64,000 bases of DNA from Perognathus longimembris pacificus. Lineage: Eukaryota > Chordata > Mammalia > Rodentia > Heteromyidae. The translations under genes and the position numbers were made by a program. The first letter of the stretch is position 1. Every line of letters starts with the position of its first letter. Shown piece after piece: positions 55,505 through 64,000 of this stretch. The notes under the pieces were generated by a model. That model did not search any database and had not been told where the DNA came from. It saw only the letters and a program-made list of their open reading frames with translations. Where the stretch lies: contig NC_063168.1 in assembly GCF_023159225.1 (NCBI RefSeq), positions 60,801,398-60,865,397 on the forward strand, written 5' to 3'.

Positions 55505-58500
55505 GGTCCTGGAACGCAGGGCCTGGGTACTGTCCCTGAATGTTTGTGCTCCAGGCTAGTGATAACCACCTGCACCACAACCCCACTTCTGGCTTTTTTG
55601 GTAGTTAATTGGACATAAGTCTCACAGACTTTCCTGCCCAGACTGGCTTCCAACTGGGATCCTCAGATCTCAGCCTCCTGAGTAGCTAGGATTACACTTG
55701 TGAGCCACCACCACTGAATAGTTTTAATTTACAATTGATTGAATCCAGACATGTGGAACCTGCAATTATGGATGTTATAGAGTATTAATGTTTCTTCAAA
55801 TATTTGGTATCATTTACTTATGAAGCTATCTTAGCCTGGCCAATTCTTTGTATAAAGGTTTTTTTTTTTTTTCTTTTTTGTGGTAAAAATACATCTAGCA
55901 GTTTACATCTTAGCCATTTAGAAATGTATTGGGGATGTGGCTCAAGTGGGACAGTATGTTGCTTAGCAAGCATGAAGTCCTGAGTTCAAACCCTATTACC
56001 CCCAAATAAAAAAATACAAGCACATTGTAGTAGTTAGTACATTCACATGCTACAACGAATCTTCAGAACTTGTTTTATTTTGCAAAACTGAAATTCAAGC
56101 TATCCAAAGTTGGATGAGTTTTTCTAGATTGCTAAGAGAAATACTTGGCTCTGATTCAGAAAGTGTTATATTTTTATTTATTTGCTGGTCCTCGGGCTCA
56201 AACTCAGCCTGGACACCCTGTACTCCTTTTTGCTCAAGGCTAGTGCTTTACCACTTGTGACTTTTCTGTGATTAAGCAGAGTCTTACAGGCTTTCCTGCC
56301 TGGGCTGCCTTTGAACCTCAATCCTCAGATCTCAGCCTCCTGAGAAGCTAGAATTACAGATGTGAGCCACCTGCGCCTGGCTAAGAAAAGATTATTTTAT
56401 GGGCAAAGATGTAAAGAGAAATTGAAGTGCTTAGAGTATGTAGAACAATTCCAAGTAACAGATCCAGTACCTTACTGAGAAGTGGAAGAGAGGGTGATGC
56501 TTCCAAGAATTGAGACCTCAGTTCTCAAGGTATAAGATGAATATCCCCTTATTTGCTTCAGGAAAAAGAATAGAGAAGAAAAATGAAGGCAGGTGCTAAA
56601 TTTTAGAGCAGAATATATTTAAACAGCAAAACCCAGTATACAGGGAGCTTTTACATGTTTTGCATCATCCTCACAAGTCCTATGATAATGTGGCCAAGTT
56701 AGATGTTAATCCATATTATTGAAAATAAGATTCCATATCACATAGTAGCTGGCTAGTGATAATGCAATAATCAGCCCACTGTATCCAAGGGGTGCACCTG
56801 CAGATTCAACTGTAGATCAGAAATTATATAAAGTAATTGGGACAGTGCTGAACATGTACAGACTTTTTCTTTTTTCTTTGTATTTCTGAAGATCAAACCC
56901 AATGTACAGACTTATTATTCTCTAAAGAATATAAGAATATAACAACCATGTACATAACATTTACATTATTTTAAGTATTATAAGTAACCTAGGATAAATT
57001 GAAGTATACAGGAAGATGTGTGTAAGTTCTTATGCCATTTTTTAAAATATTAGAGATGTGAGCATCTGTAGATTTTGGTATCATCCAGGTGTTTTGGAAT
57101 TAGACCCCCATGGAGACCCTTAGATGGTAGAATGGTAACTTAAAACCAATTCATAGGTTTGTTATCTTACTATTATTGTTAGAAAGAAAAGAAACAAGTT
57201 GTCTTATTATACAAACAATTTAAATGCATGTTGAGAAGTAGAAATTATTATCCAATCTCACCTACTCATATACCTAAGTTTGATATATGATCTTCTACTA
57301 CACACTAATGTAAATAGTCTTTCTGAGTCAGTCGTTCACCAAGTAGCCAAGGCTGTCATGGGACTTACTGTAAAGCCCAGGCTGGGCTTGTGCTCTTGTT
57401 CTTTATGCCTGTTTTATGAGTACTGGGATTATGTGTGTGCTCCACCATGCCTAGCTTGCTTGCTTGTTTTTGAGATACTGTTTCTCTGTGAAGCTCAGGC
57501 AAGTCTTATACTAGGTAATCCTCCTGCTTTAGTCTTCCCAAGTGCTGGAATTACAGATGTGCACCATCATGTCTGGCTTCATATTCATCATTTCAAACAG
57601 CTCCATGTATTCCATTGAAGGAATTTTACAATTTTTAAATTTATTAAATGATGCTATAACTAATATGCTTATACATATTTTTATTGTTTAATTACTTTCA
57701 TATAATAAACATTAGTGAGGTTACTAAGTCACAGAAATTTTGTTACATATTATCATATGGCTCCCCAGGCAAGCTACCACCATTCATTCATTCATTCATT
57801 CATTTATTTCTACTTGAACTCAGGGCCTGAACTCTGTTGCTGAGCCTCTCTCTGCTTAAGGCTAGCACTCTACCACTCGAGCCACAGTACTACTTCTGGC
57901 CTTTTCTGTTTATGTCGTACTGAGGAATTTAACATGGGGCTTCATGCATGCTAGCAAGCACTCTACCACTAAGCCATATTCTCAGCCCAAGCTATAGTAG
58001 TTTATATTCCTGTTGACTAGGCTAGGATAATGTGTTTTTACAAAACTAAACTTTTATTTTTTGCCAGTCCTGAGGTTTGAATTCAGGGCCTGAGTGCTGT
58101 CCCTGGGCCTCTTTGTGCTCAAGGCTGGCACTCTACCACTTTAGCCATAGTGCCATTTTCAGCTTTTTCTGAGAAGTTTATTGAAGATAAAAGTCTCACA
58201 GACTTTCCTGCCTGGGTTGACTTCCAACTGTGATCCTCAAATCTCAGCCTCCCAAGTAGCTAGGATTACAGGCGTGAGCCACTGGTGCCCAGTTCAAAAC
58301 TTCACCCCTTTATTACTATATATTACTCTTTCCTCATTCTCATTTTGTAAGGATATTTCCTTCCTTCCTTCCTTCCTTCCTTCCTTCCTTCCTTCCTTCC
58401 TTCCTTCCCCCCTTTCTTTTTCTTCCTTCCTTTTCTTCCTTCTTTCCCTTCCTCCCTCCATCCTTCTCCCTCCCTCCCCTCCTACTTTCTTTTCTGCTGC

Positions 58501-60176
58501 AGGTACTACAGCTTGAACTCAGGGCCTTGTGCTCTTGGCTTTTTCTCAAGGCTGATATTCTTCCACTTGAACCACACTTCGATTTCCCATTTCCTATTCT
58601 AATATTCATTTATATGATTACTAATGAGGCTAAGTATTTATTATATGCATACTTAGGCTAGCTCCACTTCAAAATCATAGGCTTGAGGAACAGTCTTTGA
58701 AAATGGGGGTATAAAAGATACAATATACTGTGACCTAGAGTAGCATTATAGGATAGAAAAAGGCTAAGTGATCATCTTTATTTCACCAGCAGGGAGTATG
58801 GACAGGAACAGTACCTCTCCCTTTCCTACCAAAAAAGTAGAATGGTTGGACCAGCTTTTTACTTTTTAGTAATAAATTGAATCTTGAAAACATTTAATTT
58901 TCTAAGTTTTCTCCGTGTCCTTATAGTATTGCAGTATACTATATACAATGTTTTCTACTCCGTTCCCTGCTGGGGGTCGAGCGCAGGGGCCTTTGCACAT
59001 ACTGTGTAAAACCACATCCCCAGTTTCATGTAGTTTTGCTTTTTTTTCTTTAACAAAATATCTTGGAGGGCTTCCTTGGATTTTTCTTTTCAAGGAATGG
59101 AATACTGGTAGACCTCAGTATTCATTATAATAATTTTAATTTACTGTTATTTAAACTTAACATTTGTAAATATAACATAAACTTGGGCTTAAATTGCATG
59201 CTAACAAGACGAACTACAAAATCAGTGGGATTAAAATCAACACTAAAATGGCAGCTCTTGTTAAAACTAATTAGACAGTTGGTATGACTTAGTGATGACT
59301 TCTGAGTTACATGTTCTTGTGCCTACACTCTGTGCCGTGTCAGTTCAATTCTCTCACTGTTTTCCTCTTTTGTCTACTCTTTCCTTTTTTAGTAGCACTT
59401 CCAATTTGTCCTTTGTCCCAAGTACTTTGTGCTTTGTCCATTGTACTTCCAGTGTATATTCCTCACTAGAATGTAAAGGTTTTTTCCATGGGTCTTTCAT
59501 TCACTGACATATAGCTCAAACATCTAAAACACATGGCACATAATGGGTTCCAGAATACTTGATGAGTTCACTCACATTCAAGTTTGAGAATTGCTTGTGG
59601 AAGGTCCTGGGCAATAAATACAAGTGAGAAGGTACTGATATAGTGGTAAGAAGAGAGGAAGGTACAAGAGAGAACCTAGCTAGCATGTCAGGTGATGCAA
59701 TATTAGGAAGAGTGAGGAAAAAGATCGCTTGGTCCAAGACATAAGGCTAAAAGGCAGTAAAGTTGATGATCATAACTATGCTGTCTGTGGCAGCCTCTTA
59801 GTTTCTGGGGTACTCTTTCCTGCAGACAGGGACTTAGGTTTTTGTTTTGTTTTCTTCCTCACCTTAACTAAGACATAGTTATTTCAGGGACAACAGAAGG
59901 ATTTTCTCACTTTTGACAAAATTAGAAACTTTAAGGTTCTAATGCCTATCGAGAAGGGAGTTAAGAAGATGGAGATTGAAGTTAGCTAATGTGCCTGGCA
60001 CCAGTGGCCCACACATGTAATCCTAGCTACTCAGGAGGCTGAGGTCTGAGGATGATGGTTTGAAAACAGCTTTGGCAGGAAAGTGGCACTGTGGCTCAAA
60101 TGGTAGTGTGCTAGCTAGCCTCGAGCAAAAGGAGCTCAGGGACAGTGCCTAGGCCTAGAGTTCAAGCCCCAGGAGC

Positions 60177-60226
<50 letters not shown>

Positions 60227-63200
60227 AGTGAGCTTATGTAAGGATAAGTAACCAAGTACAGAGTTGATTATTTCCATTCTTTTGTTTATAGAGGACCCCT
60301 GAGGGAAAATTGGGTTGTATTCAGGAAGCAGCTGAGTAACTTGCTATACATTTTACTTTAGGGCTCATAGTCTTGCTTGATCTTTGGCTTATTCTCAAGC
60401 ATTAGTTGGAGATGCCCAAATTCAGTGATTAGAAGAATTTGATCAAGTTTAGTCTTGCAGTGAAAAACATTAGTATATCTGATACTTTGGTCCATTGCAC
60501 AAGATCATCTGATGTGCTATGCCATTAGGATTGAATGGTATCTCACTTCCAGGTGAGGATAGAAGGTGAGAAAACAGAGTTTGAAGTGTCATAAATTCTA
60601 GTTAACAAGTCCTAAACAGCTGTAGTTTATTTTATTATTATTATTTTTTTTTTTTGCCAGTCCTGGGCCTTGGACTCAGGGCCTGAGCACTGTCCCTGGC
60701 TTCTTTTTGCTCAAGGCTAGCACTCAGCCACTTGAGTCACAGTGCCACTTCTGGCCATTTTCTGTATATGTGGTGCTGGGGAATCGAACCCAGGGCTTCA
60801 AGTATATGAGGCAAGCACTCTTGCCACTAGGCCATATCCCCAGCCCCGACAACTGTAGTTTAATAGCTTTATTTGTTGGGGAGATATTGTTTGTAAAGCC
60901 TTTGCTTAGTTTGGTGATAACTTCTGGAGTGAGTTACTCAAAACTAAAAACTAATAAGTACATTTTCTGTCATCTGGACTGAGATCTCCTAGACAGAGGT
61001 GACTAGATTACAGAGGTAGTGCTCTGATTCTCCCCTTTGTTCCTTTCTGTTCTCTTTCCTCCTTTACCTCTCTATATCACTGCCCTGTTACTTCTTTACT
61101 TATTTTATTATCCATTTGCTTTCTCATTCCTAGGCCCTATTAGGCAAGTCAGAAAAGATTCATAATGAAAATATGCGAAGGTACCTTATGACATAAGATA
61201 TATAAGGAGGAATAGTCTTTGACTTTGAGATGCTGATGATTATGCTCTTTTTCATAGGATGCTCACAACTGTATTCCTGAGCTGGACAGTGAGACAGCCA
61301 TGTTTTCTGTATACGATGGACATGGAGGTAACTTAAGCATACCATAATGGCAACACTTGAGGACCCTAATTCCAGACTTTTAGGGAAGGAGGTCCTTTGT
61401 TCTTTTACTTTGCAGAGTTCTGGCCAAGGTGTACAGTTTCCTGCCTAGTGGTGTTTTCTTCTCACAATCCTTTTCCCTTTAGTAAGGCATTATATTAGTG
61501 AATAATTTGTCTAGGTCTTCCTAAAACATTCCATTTCTTACATTAGCACTTATCTTTTTTTAAAAAACTGAAAAACTAAGAATACAGGTATCAAAAGACA
61601 AGGGATGTAATCATTTACTGAGAACAGTGATGGCATATCCATTTTTATGTGTGGGAAGCAGTGCTTCAGATGACTTAACTTTTCTTCTAGGAGAGGAAGT
61701 TGCCTTGTATTGTGCCAAATATCTCCCGGATATCATCAAAGATCAGACGGCCTACAAAGAAGGCAAGCTACAGAAGGTCTGTTTTTCCCCTTGTCTGGGT
61801 TTCCCCCCTTGTTTTCTAGCCCTTGGCTTTTCCTTTCTCTTTGCCCCCAGCTGCTGCTTACTTACTGCATTTCTTCTTCACCCTGTACCTAAAATAAGCT
61901 TATTCCCGCTTGTGTCTTTTTTAGATCTGCCTTATTCTCAAGTCTCTGAACTATTTTACCTGTCTGAATGTGTCTAGTGTGGCTGACCACACTTGAATGT
62001 ACGTTCCACAAGAGTGCTTAGGAGTGCACAGAGGCAATTTTGTACCCACTGCACTTTTTCCTATACTTGCCTTATACTATTTTGTTTATATTCAGGCTTT
62101 AGAAGATGCCTTCTTGGCTATTGATGCCAAATTGACCACTGAGGAAGTCATTAAGGAGTTAGCACAGATTGCAGGAAGACCTACTGAGGATGAGGATGAA
62201 AAAGAAAAAGTAGCTGATGAAGATGATGGTGAGTATGGCACCCCATGTTCAAGAGGAAATCAATATTTTATTATCAGTTCTAAGACAGAGTGGCTTCCTA
62301 GGGACCTGGGGAGTCCTCACATTAAAGAACCCTGTGGTGCTCTGCACTGCAGGTAGTTATGAAAGGAGAGAGGAAATTAACCTTTTTGTAGTGTGTAGTC
62401 GTAAGAATTTTTGCATACATTATCTTGTCATTCTGAATGGGTCTTCCTGTTTCCTGTTGTTATTTATGTTACCTTCTTTCAAGCCTGGAGCAATTATTAG
62501 CCCCAACAGCTAGATATTGACCACCCTCATCCTAAGACATTGTGTGTGGGCTTCCTGGGTCCTCAGCAAGGAGTTTCAACTGAACAAAACCAAATGAGAG
62601 ATGAGAGGGGAAATACTCCTTAGTATTCCTTTGGCTTAAGGGAATAAAAGACCAAGGACCAAAAGAGGTCTATAGAGGAGAAGGAAGCTAAAGGATATTC
62701 TTCTGAGACTTGCTAAGTGAGAAGAGCCTTAGGAGCGGGAGGTTGTGGGGAAGTTGGAACTCAAGCTGCTGGGGAGGTTGAGGTAGTGAGAGGGATTGAT
62801 CCTGTGAGGAGTCTGGCATGGGGGCTCTGATTTAGCCTCTTCCCTGCAGTGGACAATGAGGAGGCTGCATTGCTGCATGAAGAGGCTACCATGACTATTG
62901 AAGAGCTGCTGACACGCTACGGGCAGAACTGTCAAAAGGGCCCTCCCCACAGCAAATCTGGAGCTGGGACAGGCGAGGAACCAGGGTCCCAGGGCCTCAA
63001 TGGGGAGGCAGAACCTGAGGACCCATCTAGGGAAACTCCTTCACAGGAAAATGGCCCTACAGCCAAGGCCCACACAGGCCTTTCCTCCAACTCGGAACGT
63101 GGGATTGAGGCAGGTCCAATTGGAGAGCCTGGCACTCCCACTGGTGAGGCTGGGCCTTCCTGCTCTTCAGCCTCCGACAAGCTGCCTCGAGTTGCTAAGT

Positions 63201-63982
63201 CCAAGTTCTTTGAGGACAGTGAGGATGAGTCAGATGAGGCGGATGAGGAAGAGGAAGACAGTGAGGTAAGGGCCTGTGAGGGCAGGCAGATGCTAAAGTT
63301 GCAGAGAGGGCCTGTTTAGTTGCTGTAGTTTTCAGCTCTTCCTTCTATTTTGTCATAATCCCCCTATACCTACTGTATTCTACTCTATAGCCTTTTGAAT
63401 GCAGTATCTTCCCCATCGTAGGTACTAATAGTCCTCTTCTTCCTTTGTTGATAGTGAAACAAATAGGTCCTAGTTCTGGCCTTTCAGTGTCAGTCTCCTA
63501 GAACAAGAACAAGGAGGTAGTTGCTGTTACTTTAGGTGTTGTCTGCTCTGGACAATTTATTTCTGGCCACATTGCCTGGAAGATACTTTTGGCTGACAGC
63601 CTTGACCTTCCTTGGGGCTTCTTTTTGGTGACTGCTGAGCCCAGTTCAGAGTGTCAACTATGTTCCTTGTAGCCCTCTCCCCCCCTCCCCCAGACTGTCA
63701 TGATCATACAGTTGTATCTTTCAGTGTTTTGAGGACCTGTGTTCAGTCAGGGCCTCTTGTGCTCTTAAGTATGAGTTGGGGATGGGGACAGGGAGTCATC
63801 CCAGTCTTAGCAGCCTGGGATCCTCCTTCTGGCAGGAATGCAGTGAGGAAGAGGAAGAGGAGGAAGAAGATGGCTACAGCAGTGAAGAGGCAGAGAATGA
63901 GGAAGATGATGATACTGAGGAGGCTGAAGAGGATGATGATGAAGAAGAAATGATGGTGCCTGGGATGGAAGGCAAAGAGGAG
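46715..63982 (+). CDS. PPM1G: PPM1G, protein phosphatase 1G / PP2C-gamma (first 324 residues; 3' part lies right of the window)
   Basis: Nuclear metal-dependent Ser/Thr phosphatase of the PP2C family, acting on splicing and chromatin substrates. Six exons: 46715-46834, 61258-61327, 61691-61776, 62096-62228, 62850-63265, 63836-63982, all in frame. The start sits in a near-perfect Kozak context (gccgccATGG). The N-terminus [10 protein letters not shown] has a Gly2 suited to myristoylation. The metal-binding motif VYDGHGG (Asp60, Gly61) is split across exons 2 and 3. From about residue 130 the catalytic domain is interrupted by the acidic insert that marks PPM1[14 protein letters not shown], a Ser/Gly/Pro-rich stretch, then Asp/Glu runs, including eight Glu in a row after ECS in exon 6. 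Exon 6 ends MEGKEE. The second half of the phosphatase domain (about 220 residues) is beyond the window. Intron 1 is 14.4 kb. Confidence 0.97.
47111..48011 (+). other. PPM1G intron 1, no recognised element
   Basis: About 0.9 kb with no IDL-Geo or 7SL-Geo copy. Confidence 0.5.
48012..48128 (-). mobile_element. Short L1 3'-end insertion
   Basis: 117 bp; the plus strand reads gtgtacagaggggttaaagt. Target duplication gctctcacatt at 48001-48011 and 48129-48139. Confidence 0.85.
48140..49029 (+). other. PPM1G intron 1, no recognised element
   Basis: About 0.9 kb, AT-rich, with a G-run at 48670-48679. Confidence 0.5.
49030..49245 (+). mobile_element. 7SL-Geo composite SINE, diverged
   Basis: aatggctgagtgccgatagc left; Geo right ends gagttcaaccccca. 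Confidence 0.78.
49246..49735 (+). other. PPM1G intron 1, nothing recognised
   Basis: AT-rich unique-looking sequence. Confidence 0.5.
49750..49965 (-). mobile_element. Old ID/7SL composite SINE (B1-dID-like)
   Basis: ID part gggggtactagtgcttgaac, then a B1-like part gagatagggtctcacttcct. Confidence 0.6.
50247..50372 (-). mobile_element. 7SL-Geo fragment with (TG)n at its head
   Basis: TG tract 50247-50272, then gatctcggcctcttgagtaa ... gagccactggtgcctggc. Most of the Geo half is deleted. Confidence 0.75.
50500..50687 (+). mobile_element. IDL-Geo SINE, older subfamily
   Basis: Target duplication aaaaagacaatactgtag at 50482-50499 and 50688-50705. Confidence 0.94.
50831..51135 (-). mobile_element. 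IDL-Geo SINE split by an ID-type monomer
   Basis: Outer copy flanked by tgtaagggtct. Inside it ctgtccctggctt is duplicated (50880-50892 and about 50978-50990) around an antisense ID monomer with tail tttcctatatatgtgg. Confidence 0.85.
51165..51335 (-). mobile_element. L1 fragment (ORF2 3' part)
   Basis: atggctgaataatattttct and actataaacattcatgtaca are complements of known L1 stretches. Confidence 0.75.
51337..51640 (-). mobile_element. Old ID/7SL composite SINEs (B1-dID-like)
   Basis: gagtactgagggttgaactc ID part, then two diverged 7SL-like parts. Confidence 0.55.
51764..51946 (-). mobile_element. IDL-Geo SINE, older subfamily, with a shared 5' extension
   Basis: Marker deletion catgctagcaagcactc; followed on its 5' side by a ~48-bp sequence also found after the copy at 57818. 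Confidence 0.88.
51995..52105 (-). mobile_element. L1 3'-end fragment
   Basis: gagtacatttctttttggac and caatgtcacctcttcccttg parallel 48071-48105. Confidence 0.7.
52110..52225 (-). mobile_element. 7SL-Geo fragment
   Basis: cttaattggagataaaagtc to cctaagtagctaggactcc; Geo half missing. Confidence 0.75.
52226..52325 (-). mobile_element. L1 ORF2 fragment, out of order
   Basis: Nearly the same 60 bp recurs at 53330-53384. Confidence 0.7.
52372..52588 (-). mobile_element. 7SL-Geo composite SINE
   Basis: gtggtgcttgaactcagggc head to tgagtcaccagtgcttggca. Confidence 0.85.
52718..52917 (-). mobile_element. IDL-Geo SINE
   Basis: Antisense, poly(T) head, within the old L1. Confidence 0.92.
53385..53594 (-). 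mobile_element. IDL-Geo SINE
   Basis: Antisense, poly(T) head; shares the aatcgaaccgagagcttcat marker. Confidence 0.93.
53596..53808 (-). mobile_element. IDL-Geo SINE, older subfamily
   Basis: Lies head to tail with the previous copy inside the old L1. Confidence 0.9.
53904..54099 (+). mobile_element. IDL-Geo SINE
   Basis: Target duplication aaaaggcacttgag on both sides. Confidence 0.93.
54218..54430 (-). mobile_element. Old ID/7SL composite SINE (B1-dID-like)
   Basis: tgtggtacttgggtttgagc ID part, then tgcccaggctgtccttaaat 7SL part. Confidence 0.65.
55033..55264 (+). mobile_element. 7SL-Geo composite SINE
   Basis: gccaggtaccagtggtgtac left; Geo right; flanked by aagatatgccat. Confidence 0.88.
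55472..55503 (+). repeat. (GT)n microsatellite at a SINE tail
   Basis: Directly at the 3' end of the antisense SINE at 55504. Confidence 0.95.
55504..55715 (-). mobile_element. 7SL-Geo composite SINE
   Basis: ttggtcctggaacgcagggc to gtagctaggattacacttgt. Confidence 0.85.
55927..56005 (+). mobile_element. ID SINE monomer
   Basis: ttggggatgtggctcaagtg head, gagttcaaaccctattaccc B-box part, A-rich tail. Confidence 0.8.
56180..56385 (-). mobile_element. 7SL-Geo composite SINE
   Basis: gctggtcctcgggctcaaac to gagccacctgcgcctggct. Confidence 0.85.
56386..57335 (+). other. PPM1G intron 1, nothing recognised
   Basis: About 0.95 kb of AT-rich sequence, possibly old repeat remains. Confidence 0.45.
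57340..57585 (-). mobile_element. Two B1-like SINE copies in tandem
   Basis: tactgggattatgtgtgtgc and tgctggaattacagatgtgc mark the two 7SL-derived units. Confidence 0.7.
57630..57780 (-). mobile_element. Old L1 fragment
   Basis: gatgctataactaatatgct and catatggctccccaggcaag fit old L1 complements; continues after the SINE at 57987. Confidence 0.5.
57784..57808 (+). repeat. (ATTC)n microsatellite at a SINE tail
   Basis: Six CATT units at the tail of the antisense SINE. Confidence 0.9.
57818..57986 (-). mobile_element. IDL-Geo SINE, older subfamily, with a shared 5' extension
   Basis: Shares the catgctagcaagcactc marker and 48 bp of 5'-side sequence with the copy at 51764. Confidence 0.88.
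58060..58295 (-). mobile_element. 7SL-Geo composite SINE
   Basis: Full length, antisense. Confidence 0.9.
58357..58480 (+). repeat. (TTCC)n and pyrimidine tract
   Basis: About twelve TTCC units to 58407, then a mixed C/T stretch. Confidence 0.95.
58505..58585 (-). mobile_element. Geo monomer fragment
   Basis: cagcttgaactcagggcctt to tcttccacttgaaccaca. Confidence 0.7.
58586..59990 (+). other. PPM1G intron 1, nothing recognised
   Basis: About 1.4 kb with one possible ID-like remnant near 58960-59030. No supported exon. Confidence 0.5.
59995..60176 (+). mobile_element. 7SL-Geo composite SINE with an internal deletion
   Basis: ggcaccagtggcccacacat left; linker lost; Geo right ends caagccccagga. 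Confidence 0.87.
60177..60222 (+). repeat. (CA)n microsatellite at a SINE tail
   Basis: Perfect CA tract directly following Geo. Confidence 0.95.
60644..60847 (-). mobile_element. IDL-Geo SINE
   Basis: Antisense, poly(T) head, 410 bp before PPM1G exon 2. Confidence 0.94.
61258..61327 (+). CDS. PPM1G: PPM1G exon 2 with first half of the metal-binding DGHGG motif
   Basis: Encodes [20 protein letters not shown] and then GHG; the last base starts the next Gly codon. Asp60 and Gly61 coordinate the metal ions in PP2C enzymes. It follows the 14.4-kb intron and has a pyrimidine-rich acceptor (ctctttttcatag). Confidence 0.95.
62229..62849 (+). other. PPM1G intron 4, nothing recognised
   Basis: No SINE and no further exon seen. 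Confidence 0.5.
63266..63835 (+). other. PPM1G intron 5, nothing recognised
   Basis: No SINE and no further exon seen. Confidence 0.5.
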
Positions 63983-64000
63983 GTGTGTGGGGGAAGAGGA

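Overview
The window is mammalian nuclear DNA: introns with GT/AG boundaries, CpG islands, LINE-1 and SINE repeats. The SINEs point to a rodent of the superfamily Geomyoidea (kangaroo rats, pocket mice, pocket gophers). About 36 copies of a dimer with an ID-like tRNA-Ala-type left half and a 'Geo' right half match the IDL-Geo family, which as I recall is restricted to that group. I cannot name the species from sequence alone.

Four protein genes are present in the order IFT172(+), KRTCAP3(-), NRBP1(-), PPM1G(+). This is the human 2p23.3 order (PPM1G-NRBP1-KRTCAP3-IFT172) read from the other side, so synteny supports each identity. All exons below were joined by hand from reading frame, splice sites and protein similarity recalled from the human orthologues. 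KRTCAP3 (240 aa) and NRBP1 (535 aa) are complete in coding sequence and equal the human lengths. IFT172 is cut by the left edge (last 18 exons, 625 residues) and PPM1G by the right edge (first 6 exons, 324 residues).

Layout: 1-11.2 kb, 3' part of IFT172, whose short 3' UTR faces the 3' end of KRTCAP3 tail to tail. 11.5-13.2 kb, KRTCAP3 with its CpG promoter. 13.26-29.4 kb, NRBP1, including a 6.6-kb intron filled by a 5'-truncated L1 with nested insertions, and a 24-nt optional microexon next to the pseudo-DFG position. 28.5-29.7 kb, NRBP1 CpG island. 29.7-46.1 kb, intergenic: SINEs, a solo LTR, an older MaLR-type LTR, L1 3' ends and microsatellites, with no supported gene. 46.15-47.1 kb, PPM1G CpG island. 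46.7-64 kb, PPM1G, with a 14.4-kb repeat-filled first intron.

The genes are ordinary conserved cellular genes and do not form one pathway: ciliary transport (IFT172), a membrane protein (KRTCAP3), a pseudokinase adaptor (NRBP1) and a nuclear phosphatase (PPM1G). I found no undescribed biological system. The most interesting signals are the NRBP1 microexon, the modular SINEs in which one right monomer is joined to either a tRNA-like or a 7SL-like left monomer, repeated SINE insertion at identical target nucleotides, an apparent L1 3' transduction, and a small hairpin/direct-repeat motif cluster just upstream of the PPM1G CpG island.
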